NCBI GenBank assembly: GCA_040752025.1
Contig: JBFMFR010000012.1
Span: 1-64,000 of the forward strand
Direction: 5' to 3'
Source of the DNA: JBFMFR01 sp040752025
GTDB taxonomy: Bacteria; Chloroflexota; Anaerolineae; Anaerolineales; UBA4823
Length of the DNA: 64,000 nucleotides
This document shows positions 47,446-55,315 of this stretch, piece after piece. The notes under the pieces are model-generated. The model did not search any database, was not told the origin of the DNA, and saw only the letters and a program-made list of their open reading frames with translations. A program made the translations under genes and the position numbers. The first letter of the stretch is position 1. Each line of letters begins with the position of its first letter.

Positions 47446-48291
47446 ATGAACCGCGTTCAAATCGAGATTTTCCTGGGAACCCTTTTGATCCTGGCCACCA
47501 GCGTGATCGTGCTGGTTTACGGCTTCAACGAACAGACGCGCATGGCCGAGTTCGAGCAGTCCCAGCGTGGGCGCGCCATTGAGACTGGCGCCGCGCTTTT
47601 CGAACAACAGTGTAGCCGCTGCCACGGCACGCAGGGCACCGGCATACCGGGCCTGTGCCCGCCGTTGAACGACCGGCACTTCTTCGATGAGCGCCTGAAA
47701 GAAGTCAGTTGGAGCGGCACGCTGGAGGATTACATCGTTGCCACCGCATCCAGCGGGCGGCTGGCCTCCACCCGGCCCGAAATCTACCCGGGCCAGGGCA
47801 CACCCGCCATGCCCTCCTTCCTGGATCGCTACGGCGGACCGCTGCGCGAAGACCAGGTCCGCAACATCGCCGCTTTCATAATGAACTGGGAGGAGACCGC
47901 TACCCTGGTCGAAGCGCCCAGCGCGCCCAGCGGCCCAACCGTCGGCCAGGATATCACCAAGGAACTCCCCCAGGGCGACCCCGCTTCGGGTGAGGCCCTG
48001 GCAGCCTCGTTGGGCTGCACTGCCTGCCACGTAGCCGCTCCTGTTGGTCCCCTCTGGCCGGCCAGCGCCGGACAACCGGGCGTGGGCACCAACGCCGCCG
48101 AGCGCCTCACCGCCTCAGATTACACCGGCGCAGCCCAGACCCCCGAGCAGTACCTGTTCGAGTCGATCGTCAAGCCCAGCGCCTACGTGGTGTCTGGCTT
48201 TGCCGACGGCCTGATGCCCGCCAGTTACGCCAACAGCCTGACCGACCAGCAGGTGGCCGACCTGATCGCCTACCTGCTGAGCCTCAAGTAG
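47446..48291 (+). CDS. Membrane-anchored diheme cytochrome c
   Basis: 281 residues. An N-terminal uncleaved-type helix (9-26) anchors it, followed by two cytochrome c domains with heme motifs C56-SRC-H60 and C191-TAC-H195, and probable Met ligands in segments such as GTPAMPSF and DGLMPASY. It should accept electrons from the Rieske/cytochrome b pair. It starts 3 nt after cytochrome b, so the coupling is tight. A Ser/Pro/Thr/Val linker separates the domains. Confidence 0.93.
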   Translation: MNRVQIEIFLGTLLILATSVIVLVYGFNEQTRMAEFEQSQRGRAIETGAALFEQQCSRCHGTQGTGIPGLCPPLNDRHFFDERLKEVSWSGTLEDYIVATASSGRLASTRPEIYPGQGTPAMPSFLDRYGGPLREDQVRNIAAFIMNWEETATLVEAPSAPSGPTVGQDITKELPQGDPASGEALAASLGCTACHVAAPVGPLWPASAGQPGVGTNAAERLTASDYTGAAQTPEQYLFESIVKPSAYVVSGFADGLMPASYANSLTDQQVADLIAYLLSLK

Positions 48292-48300
48292 GAGCGCCGC

Positions 48301-49200
48301 ATGCCCGTCACCAGCCCTCCACCTTCTGACCGGTCGCAGTCCCAGCGGGCAGAGTCCGCCCGGGCCGCATCCCTCCTGGCGCGACGCCTGGGGCTGGCGC
48401 TCCTGCTGGCTCTGGCCCTGCTGGCCTGGACGCAATGGGGGGTGCGTGCCCAGGATTCCACGGATGACAAACTGGTGCGTGGGGCGCGCCTGTACAGCGA
48501 AAACTGCGCTGTGTGCCACGGGCCGAACGGTGAAGGGCGCGTCGGCGCCAGGCTGGCTAAAAACTGGCCGTCCATCCGCCCGGACCTGACCGTCAAGACC
48601 ATCATCGAGAACGGCGTGTCCGGCTCGCCCATGCCCGCCTGGAGTCAGGCCCAGGGCGGACCGTTGAGCGCAACCGACATCGACGCCCTGGTGTATTACA
48701 TCCTGAGCTGGGAGACCGGCGGCCCGCCGCAGATCACCCCCTGGCCCACCGCCACGCCCCGCCCTGTGGTCATGCCCATCCCTGGCGTGCAGGGCGATCC
48801 CAACCAGGGCGCACTGCTCTTCGACCAGAACTGCGCCGTGTGCCACGGGCCGAACGGCGAAGGCCGCATCGGCGCTACCCTGGCAAAAGCCTGGGCTGGC
48901 GTCCGCCCTGAGTTGGCCATCCGCGCCACCATCCAGTACGGTGTCCCCGGCTCGCCCATGCCCGCCTGGAGCCAGGCCCAGGGTGGCCCGCTGAGCAACG
49001 CCGAGATCGATGACCTGGTGTCGTTCATCATCTCCTTGCAGAAGGCTCCTGCCCTTCAAATCCAGCCCACGCCGGCCCCGGCCTGGAAACCCTCCACCCT
49101 GAGCGGCTGGCCCGGCGCGCTGCTCTTCATCGTGCTCCTGGCTGCCGTCCTGGTCATCGCCGCCTGGATCCAACGCCGCAAGCCACCGCCAGACGCCTGA
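48301..49200 (+). CDS. Diheme cytochrome c with internally duplicated domain
   Basis: 299 residues. A signal or anchor helix (about 22-42) precedes two cytochrome c domains with C69-AVC-H73 and C178-AVC-H182, 109 residues apart. The domains share long identical stretches (NCAVCHGPNGEGR and SPMPAWSQAQGGPLS), so they arose by recent internal duplication. A C-terminal membrane helix (about 268-288) with a basic RRK tail anchors it. It is the fourth gene of the complex, and probably a terminal electron carrier or docking subunit. The 91 nt to the next gene contain only a possible 8-bp inverted repeat (49203-49210, 49234-49241). Confidence 0.93.
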   Translation: MPVTSPPPSDRSQSQRAESARAASLLARRLGLALLLALALLAWTQWGVRAQDSTDDKLVRGARLYSENCAVCHGPNGEGRVGARLAKNWPSIRPDLTVKTIIENGVSGSPMPAWSQAQGGPLSATDIDALVYYILSWETGGPPQITPWPTATPRPVVMPIPGVQGDPNQGALLFDQNCAVCHGPNGEGRIGATLAKAWAGVRPELAIRATIQYGVPGSPMPAWSQAQGGPLSNAEIDDLVSFIISLQKAPALQIQPTPAPAWKPSTLSGWPGALLFIVLLAAVLVIAAWIQRRKPPPDA

Positions 49201-49291
49201 TCACCTGGCCAGGCTGGCTCGAAATGTAAGCAGGGCCAGGTTGCCAGGCAGCCCGGCCCGATTGCTAATCTTGCGCAAGCCCGCGCCTGGC

Positions 49292-50611
49292 CTACTTGAA
49301 GAGTTCCAGGAAGGTGGGCTTGCTGTACTGCTTGCTGTCGTCGAAGACCACGTTGAGTGTGGCGTTGCCGCCCGAGTTGACGTTCCAACCGATCACCTGG
49401 CTCTGGTAGGCCATCGTGTCGCCGCCGCCTTCCAGAGAGATATCCGTGCAGGGCGCCAGGATCGTGCCAACAAGATCGTTCATTACATTGCCGTTGATCT
49501 TCAGTTCCTGGTTCACCTCGCCACAAGTCGGACCGTAGTACTGCTTGGGCATGTAAATGGCGATGCCTGGGATCGCATCTCCCTGGTAGCCGGCCGGGGG
49601 CGCCTGGATGCGCATCGTGCCGCCGTTGACCGTCACCTTACCACCCATGAACACCAGCGTCACGTCGGTGCCAGCAATCGAGCCGCCGCTGTTGTGGATG
49701 CTCATATCCCCAGTCACACAGTACAGCCCAGACAGGTTCGACTGCCCGGTCAGGCTGCTGCCGCTGATCGTATGCCCGGTGCAGTCCGGCACGGGCACAT
49801 CATAGGCCGAGGGCGGGATCTGGTTGGCAGCCCCGCTCAGCTGCACAGGCGATCCGGCGATCTGGTTGCCACCCGAGTCGTAGAAGGTGATGTTGCCCAG
49901 GCTGTTGCCGCCGTAGAAGTAGGCCGCCCCGCCATTCTGAATCCTGGGGTGGTTGCCGCCGTCCACATCCATGCAGCCGTTGGAGAACACCCCACCGCCG
50001 ACTACGTTCAGCGTCAGGTTGCCGCGGAACTGCAGGCCGTTGGAGTTACCCGAGCAGGCGTTGGGGTTGAGCGCCACGATGGCGTTGCCGAACACCAGCG
50101 GTGTGCGCGGGCGCACGCGCGTCACCGCCTCCACCGTCGTGCGCAGCGGGCCGCTGTACACGAAATGGGCGAAGGCCGTGTTGGTCTCGCGCGTCAGCAT
50201 CACGCGCACATCGATGTAGCGGTCCGGGAAGTAACCGGAGGTGTCCTCGCCGCACTGCACAGTGACACCGATGCCATCCGACAGGTCCGAATCCATGCCG
50301 TTGAGCACGAAGCCGTTGCTCTGGGCGCGCGCCGAGACCGCTGTGCGCGCGTCCGCCGCGGCCGTCACCAGATTGGCGTTGCCGCAGGCGTTCCAGTTGT
50401 TGTAGTACACGTGCAGATTCTCCATTGCCAGGGCGGCGGCGCCGCCGCCCGCCAGGGAGGCGGTATCGGCCGCGTTTTGGGCAAAGCGCCGGTCGGAGTA
50501 GATCATGCTGCCGTCCACCGCTAGGGCGGTGAAGCCCAGCAGCGCCACGATCGCCAGCACGATCAAGACCAGCACCTGCCCGTCTTCAGAAGACGAGCGT
50601 TTGATTTTCAT
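49292..50611 (-). CDS. TadG-like surface protein, copy 1
   Basis: 439 residues. The N-terminus (EDGQVLVLIVLAIVALLGF, then AVDGSMIYSDRRFAQNAADT) is the TadE/TadG pilin-like signal and membrane helix of Flp-pilus assembly proteins. The rest is an exported, Gly/Asn-rich beta domain with repeated NGG motifs (GGNHPRIQNGGAAYFYGG). It is very similar throughout to the gene at 51082-52404; the two are tandem duplicates separated by the SRP RNA gene. GGAGGT precedes the ATG. It has its own promoter overlapped by two dyads. No Tad ATPase or prepilin peptidase is present nearby. Confidence 0.87.
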   Translation of the reverse strand: MKIKRSSSEDGQVLVLIVLAIVALLGFTALAVDGSMIYSDRRFAQNAADTASLAGGGAAALAMENLHVYYNNWNACGNANLVTAAADARTAVSARAQSNGFVLNGMDSDLSDGIGVTVQCGEDTSGYFPDRYIDVRVMLTRETNTAFAHFVYSGPLRTTVEAVTRVRPRTPLVFGNAIVALNPNACSGNSNGLQFRGNLTLNVVGGGVFSNGCMDVDGGNHPRIQNGGAAYFYGGNSLGNITFYDSGGNQIAGSPVQLSGAANQIPPSAYDVPVPDCTGHTISGSSLTGQSNLSGLYCVTGDMSIHNSGGSIAGTDVTLVFMGGKVTVNGGTMRIQAPPAGYQGDAIPGIAIYMPKQYYGPTCGEVNQELKINGNVMNDLVGTILAPCTDISLEGGGDTMAYQSQVIGWNVNSGGNATLNVVFDDSKQYSKPTFLELFK

Positions 50612-50705
50612 AGGAATATACCTCCATCATGAAAATAGATAAAGATGGATAACTTAACCAGCGGCGGCGCCAGCGCGCCGCTCGCGAAGATGAGTATTAC
50701 TTCAA

Positions 50706-50733
50706 AGTATACTCTATCCTTACAAAACTGCAA
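50706..50733 (-). promoter_or_regulatory. Promoter of TadG-like copy 1
   Basis: On the minus strand TTGCAG (50733-50728), 16-nt spacer, TATACT (50711-50706), about 95 nt before the start at 50611. The -35 box lies inside the first of two tandem dyads, so binding there should affect polymerase access. The leader 50612-50705 shows no other element. Confidence 0.6.
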
Positions 50734-50753
50734 GAGCCTTGCAAATCTGCAAG
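50719..50753. promoter_or_regulatory. Two tandem CTTRCA-N4-TGCAAG dyads (candidate operators)
   Basis: CTTACA-AAAC-TGCAAG (50719-50734) and CTTGCA-AATC-TGCAAG (50738-50753), centres 19 bp apart. The second is a perfect 6-bp dyad. A third copy lies upstream of the TadE-like gene at 57076-57091. The remaining 50754-50865 holds a repeated ACCTGATTAC phrase but nothing I can assign. Confidence 0.65.
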
Positions 50754-50865
50754 TATCGCTCGTGGACCTGCGAGACGTTGGGATACCGCACAAGTGCAGC
50801 CACCAGCCCGGCTTACCCCCCAAGTTACCTGATTACCCATTTACCTGATTACTTATCTCTCAACA

Positions 50866-50894
50866 TTGACAAGCCCGCCCTCCTGCGGTATGCT
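50866..50894 (+). promoter_or_regulatory. Promoter of the SRP RNA gene
   Basis: Perfect TTGACA (50866-50871), 17-nt spacer, TATGCT (50889-50894), placing the transcription start at about 50900, where the SRP RNA begins. Confidence 0.85.
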
Positions 50895-50899
50895 TGGCC

Positions 50900-51008
50900 T
50901 GCTCGGGTGGGTCCGGCGCGGCAGAAACCTGCGAACCCCGTCAGGTCCGAGAGGAAGCAGCGGTAAGGAGGAAATTCTGGGTGCCGCCGGGTAGCCTGCC
51001 CGGGTATT
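50900..51008 (+). ncRNA. ffs: Signal recognition particle RNA (4.5S, small bacterial type)
   Basis: The universally conserved domain IV is present: CAGGTCCGAGAGGAAGCAGC (50942-50961), with its GGAA-type apical loop environment and the AGCAGC internal loop that binds Ffh. Flanking strands pair as a long rod: CCGGCGCGGCA (50923-50933) with TGCCGCCGG (50982-50990), and an outer GCTCGGG/CCCGGGT-type pairing. About 109 nt, the usual size of the Alu-less RNA. The 3' end runs into ATTTT. It is transcribed opposite to its flanking TadG-like genes. Confidence 0.92.
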
Positions 51009-51010
51009 TT

Positions 51011-51051
51011 AAAAGCAAACGAGGCTGGGTCGTCTGGAGACCCAGCCTCGT
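51011..51051 (-). terminator. Terminator of the TadE/TadG operon
   Basis: A perfect 13-bp stem, ACGAGGCTGGGTC (51019-51031) with GACCCAGCCTCGT (51039-51051), 7-nt loop. On the minus strand it is followed by TTTGCTTTT. It ends minus-strand transcription 30 nt after the TadG-like gene and before the SRP RNA. Confidence 0.85.
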
Positions 51052-51081
51052 CGCTTACCAATAATCAAGCCGCGCCCTGAG

Positions 51082-52404
51082 CTACTTGTAAAGCTCCAGG
51101 AAGGTAGGCTTGCTGTACTGCTTGCTGGCGTCGAAAACTACGTTGAGCGTGGCGTTGCCGCCCGTGTTGACGTTCCAGCCGATCACCTGGCTGTTATAGG
51201 CCATCGTCTCGCCGCCGCCTTCCACGTAGATGTCTGAGCAGGGCGCCAGGATCGTGCCGACCACGTCGTTGACTACGTTACCGTTGATTTTCAGCTCCTG
51301 GTTCACATCCCCACAGGTTGGGCCATAGTACTGCTGGGGCAGGAAAATGGCAATACCCGGGATCGCCGGACCCTGGTAAGAGGCTGGCGGGGCCTGGATT
51401 TGCATCGTGCCGCCGTTGACCGTCACCGTACCGCCCATGAACAGCAGAGTCAAGTCGGTGCCGGCGATCGACTCGTTGTTGTTGTTGATGCTCAGGTTCC
51501 CGGTGACGCACACCAACCCGGTCAAGTCGGTCCGCCCGGGGATGCTGCCGGCGCTGACCGTGTGCCCGGTGCAGTCCGGCACGGGAACATTGTAGGCTGA
51601 GGATGAGATCTGGTTGTTGCTCCCCGTCACCTGCGTGGCCGTCGCCCCGGAGATCGGGTTGCCGTTAATATCGTAGAAGGTAATATTACCCAGGTTATTA
51701 CCGCCGTAGAAATAGGCCGCCCCGCCGTTGGTGATGGCAGGATGGTTGCCGCCATCTACGTCCAGGCAGCCATTGGAGAACACTCCCCCGCCAACCACGT
51801 TCAGGTTCAGGTTGCCACGGAACTGCAAGCCGTTTTGGTTGCCCGAGCAGGCATTGGGGTTGAGCGCCACGATGGCGTTGCCGAACACCAGCGGCGTGCG
51901 CGGGCGCACGCGCGTCACCGCTTCCACTGTGTTGCGCAGCGGGCCCTTGTACACGAAATGGGCGAAGGCCGTGGTCGTGTCGCGCGTCAGCACCACATGC
52001 ACATCGATGTACTTGTCGGCGAAGTAGCCGGAGGTATCCTCGCCGCACTGCACGGTGATGCCAAAGCCATCCGAAAGGTCTGAATCCATGCCGTCGAGCA
52101 CGAAGCCGTTGCTCTGGGCGCGGGTTGCGGCCGCCGTGCGCGCGTCCGCCGCCGCCGTGACCAGGCCGGCATTGCCGCAGTTGTTCCAGTTAGTGTAGTA
52201 GATGTGCAGATTCTCCATCGCCAGGGCCGCCGCGCTGCCGCCCGCCAGCGAGGCCGCGTCGGCCGCGTTCTGGGCGAAGCGTCGGTCAGAATAGATCATG
52301 CTGCCGTCCACCGCCAGGGCGGTGAAGCCCAGCAGCGCCACGATCGCCAGGACGATGAACACCAGCACCTGGCCGCCTTCAGAAGCCGTACGTTTGATTT
52401 TCAT
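51082..52404 (-). CDS. TadG-like surface protein, copy 2
   Basis: 440 residues, the close paralogue of the gene at 49292-50611. It has the same N-terminal helix (GGQVLVFIVLAIVALLGF), the same NAADAASLAGG segment after it, and the same Gly/Asn-rich exported domain ending PTFLELYK. Differences are scattered substitutions and one or two short indels in the middle. It is the last gene of a minus-strand set starting with the TadE-Ig gene at 56935; 48 nt separate it from the small TadE-like gene, with AGGT before the ATG. The duplication may allow mixed or alternating surface subunits. Confidence 0.87.
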   Translation of the reverse strand: MKIKRTASEGGQVLVFIVLAIVALLGFTALAVDGSMIYSDRRFAQNAADAASLAGGSAAALAMENLHIYYTNWNNCGNAGLVTAAADARTAAATRAQSNGFVLDGMDSDLSDGFGITVQCGEDTSGYFADKYIDVHVVLTRDTTTAFAHFVYKGPLRNTVEAVTRVRPRTPLVFGNAIVALNPNACSGNQNGLQFRGNLNLNVVGGGVFSNGCLDVDGGNHPAITNGGAAYFYGGNNLGNITFYDINGNPISGATATQVTGSNNQISSSAYNVPVPDCTGHTVSAGSIPGRTDLTGLVCVTGNLSINNNNESIAGTDLTLLFMGGTVTVNGGTMQIQAPPASYQGPAIPGIAIFLPQQYYGPTCGDVNQELKINGNVVNDVVGTILAPCSDIYVEGGGETMAYNSQVIGWNVNTGGNATLNVVFDASKQYSKPTFLELYK

Positions 52405-52452
52405 TGTGTACCTCCAAATTTATCATGATGAAATGCTTGCTTGGTGGCGGCG

Positions 52453-52884
52453 TCAGGTGCACGCCGGTCGCAGGATCGTGTCAGTCACGGTCACTCGGAT
52501 GGGGAAAGACTGCCGTCCGATCAGCGTGCCCAGGAAGGGCATGGTGATCTGGAAATTTTGCAGCGTGACCTGGATGTGGATCGACTCGCCGGTGCACGGC
52601 GTGCCGTCATGGGTGACGACGATATCGCCATCCGCCAGGTTGAGGCCGTTGACCTGGTCCGAAGCGCCGCGGATGTGGGCACGGATGCCCGCCGTGTCGG
52701 TCGGGTTCAGCGAGCCGTACAGCGCCCCTTCCTGGGCGGCATCGCGCATCGCCATGTAGGTGAACATGGCGCGCCCCATATCCACGGCCCCGGCCAGCAA
52801 GATCAACAACACCACGATGCTGACCGCGAATTCGACCAGGCTCTGGCCTTTCTCGCATGAGTTGGTTTTCGTCTTTTTTTGCAT
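52453..52884 (-). CDS. TadE-like pilus assembly protein
   Basis: 143 residues. EKGQSLVEFAVSIVVLLILLAGAVDMGRAMF is the classical TadE opening, here in two halves: a charged leader with the processing-like GQSLVEFA, and a hydrophobic helix. The helix is followed by a small exported domain with two Cys (TPCTGE and a C-terminal RPACT) that could form a disulfide. GGAGGT lies before the ATG. It is situated between the large secreted protein and TadG-like copy 2. Confidence 0.87.
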   Translation of the reverse strand: MQKKTKTNSCEKGQSLVEFAVSIVVLLILLAGAVDMGRAMFTYMAMRDAAQEGALYGSLNPTDTAGIRAHIRGASDQVNGLNLADGDIVVTHDGTPCTGESIHIQVTLQNFQITMPFLGTLIGRQSFPIRVTVTDTILRPACT

Positions 52885-52945
52885 ACGACCTCCTGATCTG
52901 GCCGCTCCAGGTTTTGGGAAACCTTGCGCCTGGAGAGATTACAAA

Positions 52946-55300
52946 TTAATGCTTGTGGGCGAAAGGTATCGCCATGCGGTACATCATCGTGTAGGGCGCG
53001 TTGCCCTGCCCGGTGGCGTTGGTCTCCAGCACCAGGGCCGGGTCGCTGCCCTGTAAGTAACGGAAGGCCAGCGGTTGGGTGTGGATGGCGCTGGAACTCA
53101 CCAGGGCGTAATACAGGCGCTGGTACCACTTGTTGTCGCACCAGGTCAGCACCGCCCGCCCGCTGGCGTCGCGCGTCACCGACACCGCCCGGGCCGGGCG
53201 CCCGTCCGGGGTGCTCAAGAACTGCGCCGCCGGGATGCTGGACAGGTTTTGCGGCAGGATCTGGAAAGCCACCCGGTTGGTGCTTCCCGTGGCGTCGATC
53301 CACGCCACCGCCATCTGCTTACTGCTCAACTGCACCAGGTCGGGTCCAGCCCCACTGCCCACGTGCAGCGCCGTCGGGCCGCTCACCAGGTTACCGTTGC
53401 TGTTCAACACCATGTAATACAGCGTGTCCACCGGCGTGGAGGTGCGATCACGCTCGAAGTACAGCGCCAGCACGCGCTGGTTGTTGGCCGCGTCCAGGTA
53501 AGCCTCCAGCGCCGGGTCGGTGTAGTTGATGCTGTCGCCCAGGTTCTCCGCCAGCATCGGTGCAGGGGCGATCAACCCACCCGGCACCAGGCTGCCATCG
53601 CTCTGGTAAGCCATGCGGTACATGTCGGTGATGTTGACGCCTTTGGCCTTGATCCAGCCCAACGAGAAGCGGTTGTCGCCAGACGCGGCGATGCGCACAT
53701 CCCGGAACGAGATCTTATCCGGGTCGGTTGGAGCGAAGTACGTGCTGATCTGTGTCACGTTGACCTCAGTCTGCACGAAGCTGCTGGCAGTCGGATCGAG
53801 CACCGCAAAATAGATGTTGGAATTGGATGTGCCATCGGCCAGGATGGTAATGTCACGATGCCAGGCCAGGCCGATGTTGCCGTTGGGCGCCACCACCGCC
53901 GCCGGGCCGTAATCGCGCACCATGGCACCGGCCATGCTGTGGCTGGTCAACTGCAGCTTATCCGCTTCCTGCGTGGCCGCCCCGGAGAACATCAGCGCAT
54001 ACAGGTGTGTGTACGGCACCACCTGTTCATTGTGCTCCCAGAGAGCGAAGTAGTTGTGCAGGCCCGCTGCGCTCAGCAAGAAAGTGCTGCCGCGGTATTC
54101 GTCGTGCTCCAGGAAGGTATACAGGCTCTGCGAGGACACCAGGTCGGTGTTCACCTTGTTACCCTCCCGGTAGGTGACAGCGAAGGCGCTCGGCATGGCC
54201 GCCCGGAACTGCAGATCACGCCGCCTGGTAGGCAGTTCCTGCGAGCGCACGATCAGCGTGGTGGATTTCTCAGCCGCCACGGCCGCCCCGGGCAGGCTGA
54301 TCACCATCTTGACCATAAAGGTCTGCCCCTCGCTGAGGGCTGGCGTCTCGAATTTGCCCGACACCTTCGGCAGCGATGCCCCAGTCTGGTCGTAGAGCAG
54401 GATCCCGCTGTCATCCGGTGAGACTTCGATGGTATAAGCGTCGGCGCCCTTCTCGCCCGTGTTGCGCACGTAGAAGTCGAAAGTCGCCCGCCCGTCGATG
54501 ATGAAACCCTGCCGCTCGAGAGGGAACGCCTTGGTGCGGAAAGCCGGGTCGGGGCGGATGAAGAGCACATCCTTGCCCACTGCCACCGTCTGCCCAGTTC
54601 CGTTGAAGTGGTATTCCAGGCCGTCCACCCCTTCACCATCCTCGATGCCCACCGTCACCGGGTCTATGCTGCCCGTCAGCGTATCGTACTGCACCAGGAT
54701 GTCGCCGTCTTCGTAAAGGATCACTTCGAAAGTCAGCAGGTCGCTCGAGAGCACACGCGTGATCTGGTACCACTCCACTACCAGGTAATCGCCCTTGACC
54801 GGGTCGACCCCAAACTGGTAGACCACCTTACCGCTGTTAGTTTCGCCGCCCACGATCAGGTCGGCCCAGAAAGGGGCCACGAAAGCCTGCGGGTAAACGT
54901 ATTCGCTGGGGATCGCCAGGTTCTCCACCCCGGCGTAGTACCCATAGATGCTGTCGGTGAAGCCCACGATGCCGTTGGTACCCACGTAAAGCTGCGTGTA
55001 ATTCTCTTCGTAGAACCAGAAGCCGTCGCCGCCGTTGAAGCTCGCCAGCGAGATCGGCGTGATCGAGACGCCGTTGTTGTTATCGTCGAAGGTGATTTCC
55101 GTCCCCCCGCTGGCGTCGATAAACCCGATCTGTACGCCGGCGCCATCGTCCCAGTTATAGCCAAAATAATCGGGGATGCCGATCGCTGCCAGACCCTGGG
55201 CGGCCGCGCCGCCGACGGTGCCCGGCCAGCGGGCGCCCGCCAGCGCCAGACTGATCACCAGAAAAAGCATCCACCAGGTTCGCTTGTTGTGCCGTTTCAT
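52946..55300 (-). CDS. Large secreted protein with NIDO-like and propeller-like regions
   Basis: 784 residues. A Sec signal (about 1-35, ending GGAAAQG) precedes an N-terminal beta domain (about 40-270) with YVGTNGIVGF, AFVAPFWADL and a VEWYQI strand, resembling nidogen-type (NIDO) extracellular domains. Next is an NEW3/CARDB-like adhesin domain (about 275-375), then roughly 400 residues of repeating WxxD-type beta blades (for example QMAVAWIDATGS), propeller-like. The family assignment is by pattern only. The second of two ATGs fits GAGG spacing better. It lies between two TadE-like genes, so it is probably part of the same surface structure. Confidence 0.8.
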   Translation of the reverse strand: MKRHNKRTWWMLFLVISLALAGARWPGTVGGAAAQGLAAIGIPDYFGYNWDDGAGVQIGFIDASGGTEITFDDNNNGVSITPISLASFNGGDGFWFYEENYTQLYVGTNGIVGFTDSIYGYYAGVENLAIPSEYVYPQAFVAPFWADLIVGGETNSGKVVYQFGVDPVKGDYLVVEWYQITRVLSSDLLTFEVILYEDGDILVQYDTLTGSIDPVTVGIEDGEGVDGLEYHFNGTGQTVAVGKDVLFIRPDPAFRTKAFPLERQGFIIDGRATFDFYVRNTGEKGADAYTIEVSPDDSGILLYDQTGASLPKVSGKFETPALSEGQTFMVKMVISLPGAAVAAEKSTTLIVRSQELPTRRRDLQFRAAMPSAFAVTYREGNKVNTDLVSSQSLYTFLEHDEYRGSTFLLSAAGLHNYFALWEHNEQVVPYTHLYALMFSGAATQEADKLQLTSHSMAGAMVRDYGPAAVVAPNGNIGLAWHRDITILADGTSNSNIYFAVLDPTASSFVQTEVNVTQISTYFAPTDPDKISFRDVRIAASGDNRFSLGWIKAKGVNITDMYRMAYQSDGSLVPGGLIAPAPMLAENLGDSINYTDPALEAYLDAANNQRVLALYFERDRTSTPVDTLYYMVLNSNGNLVSGPTALHVGSGAGPDLVQLSSKQMAVAWIDATGSTNRVAFQILPQNLSSIPAAQFLSTPDGRPARAVSVTRDASGRAVLTWCDNKWYQRLYYALVSSSAIHTQPLAFRYLQGSDPALVLETNATGQGNAPYTMMYRMAIPFAHKH

Positions 55301-55315
55301 CATCGCCTCACAAGA

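Noticed and set aside
49292..52404. TadG duplicates considered as an assembly artefact
   Set aside because: The copies differ at scattered positions and have different flanks, including the unique SRP RNA gene.
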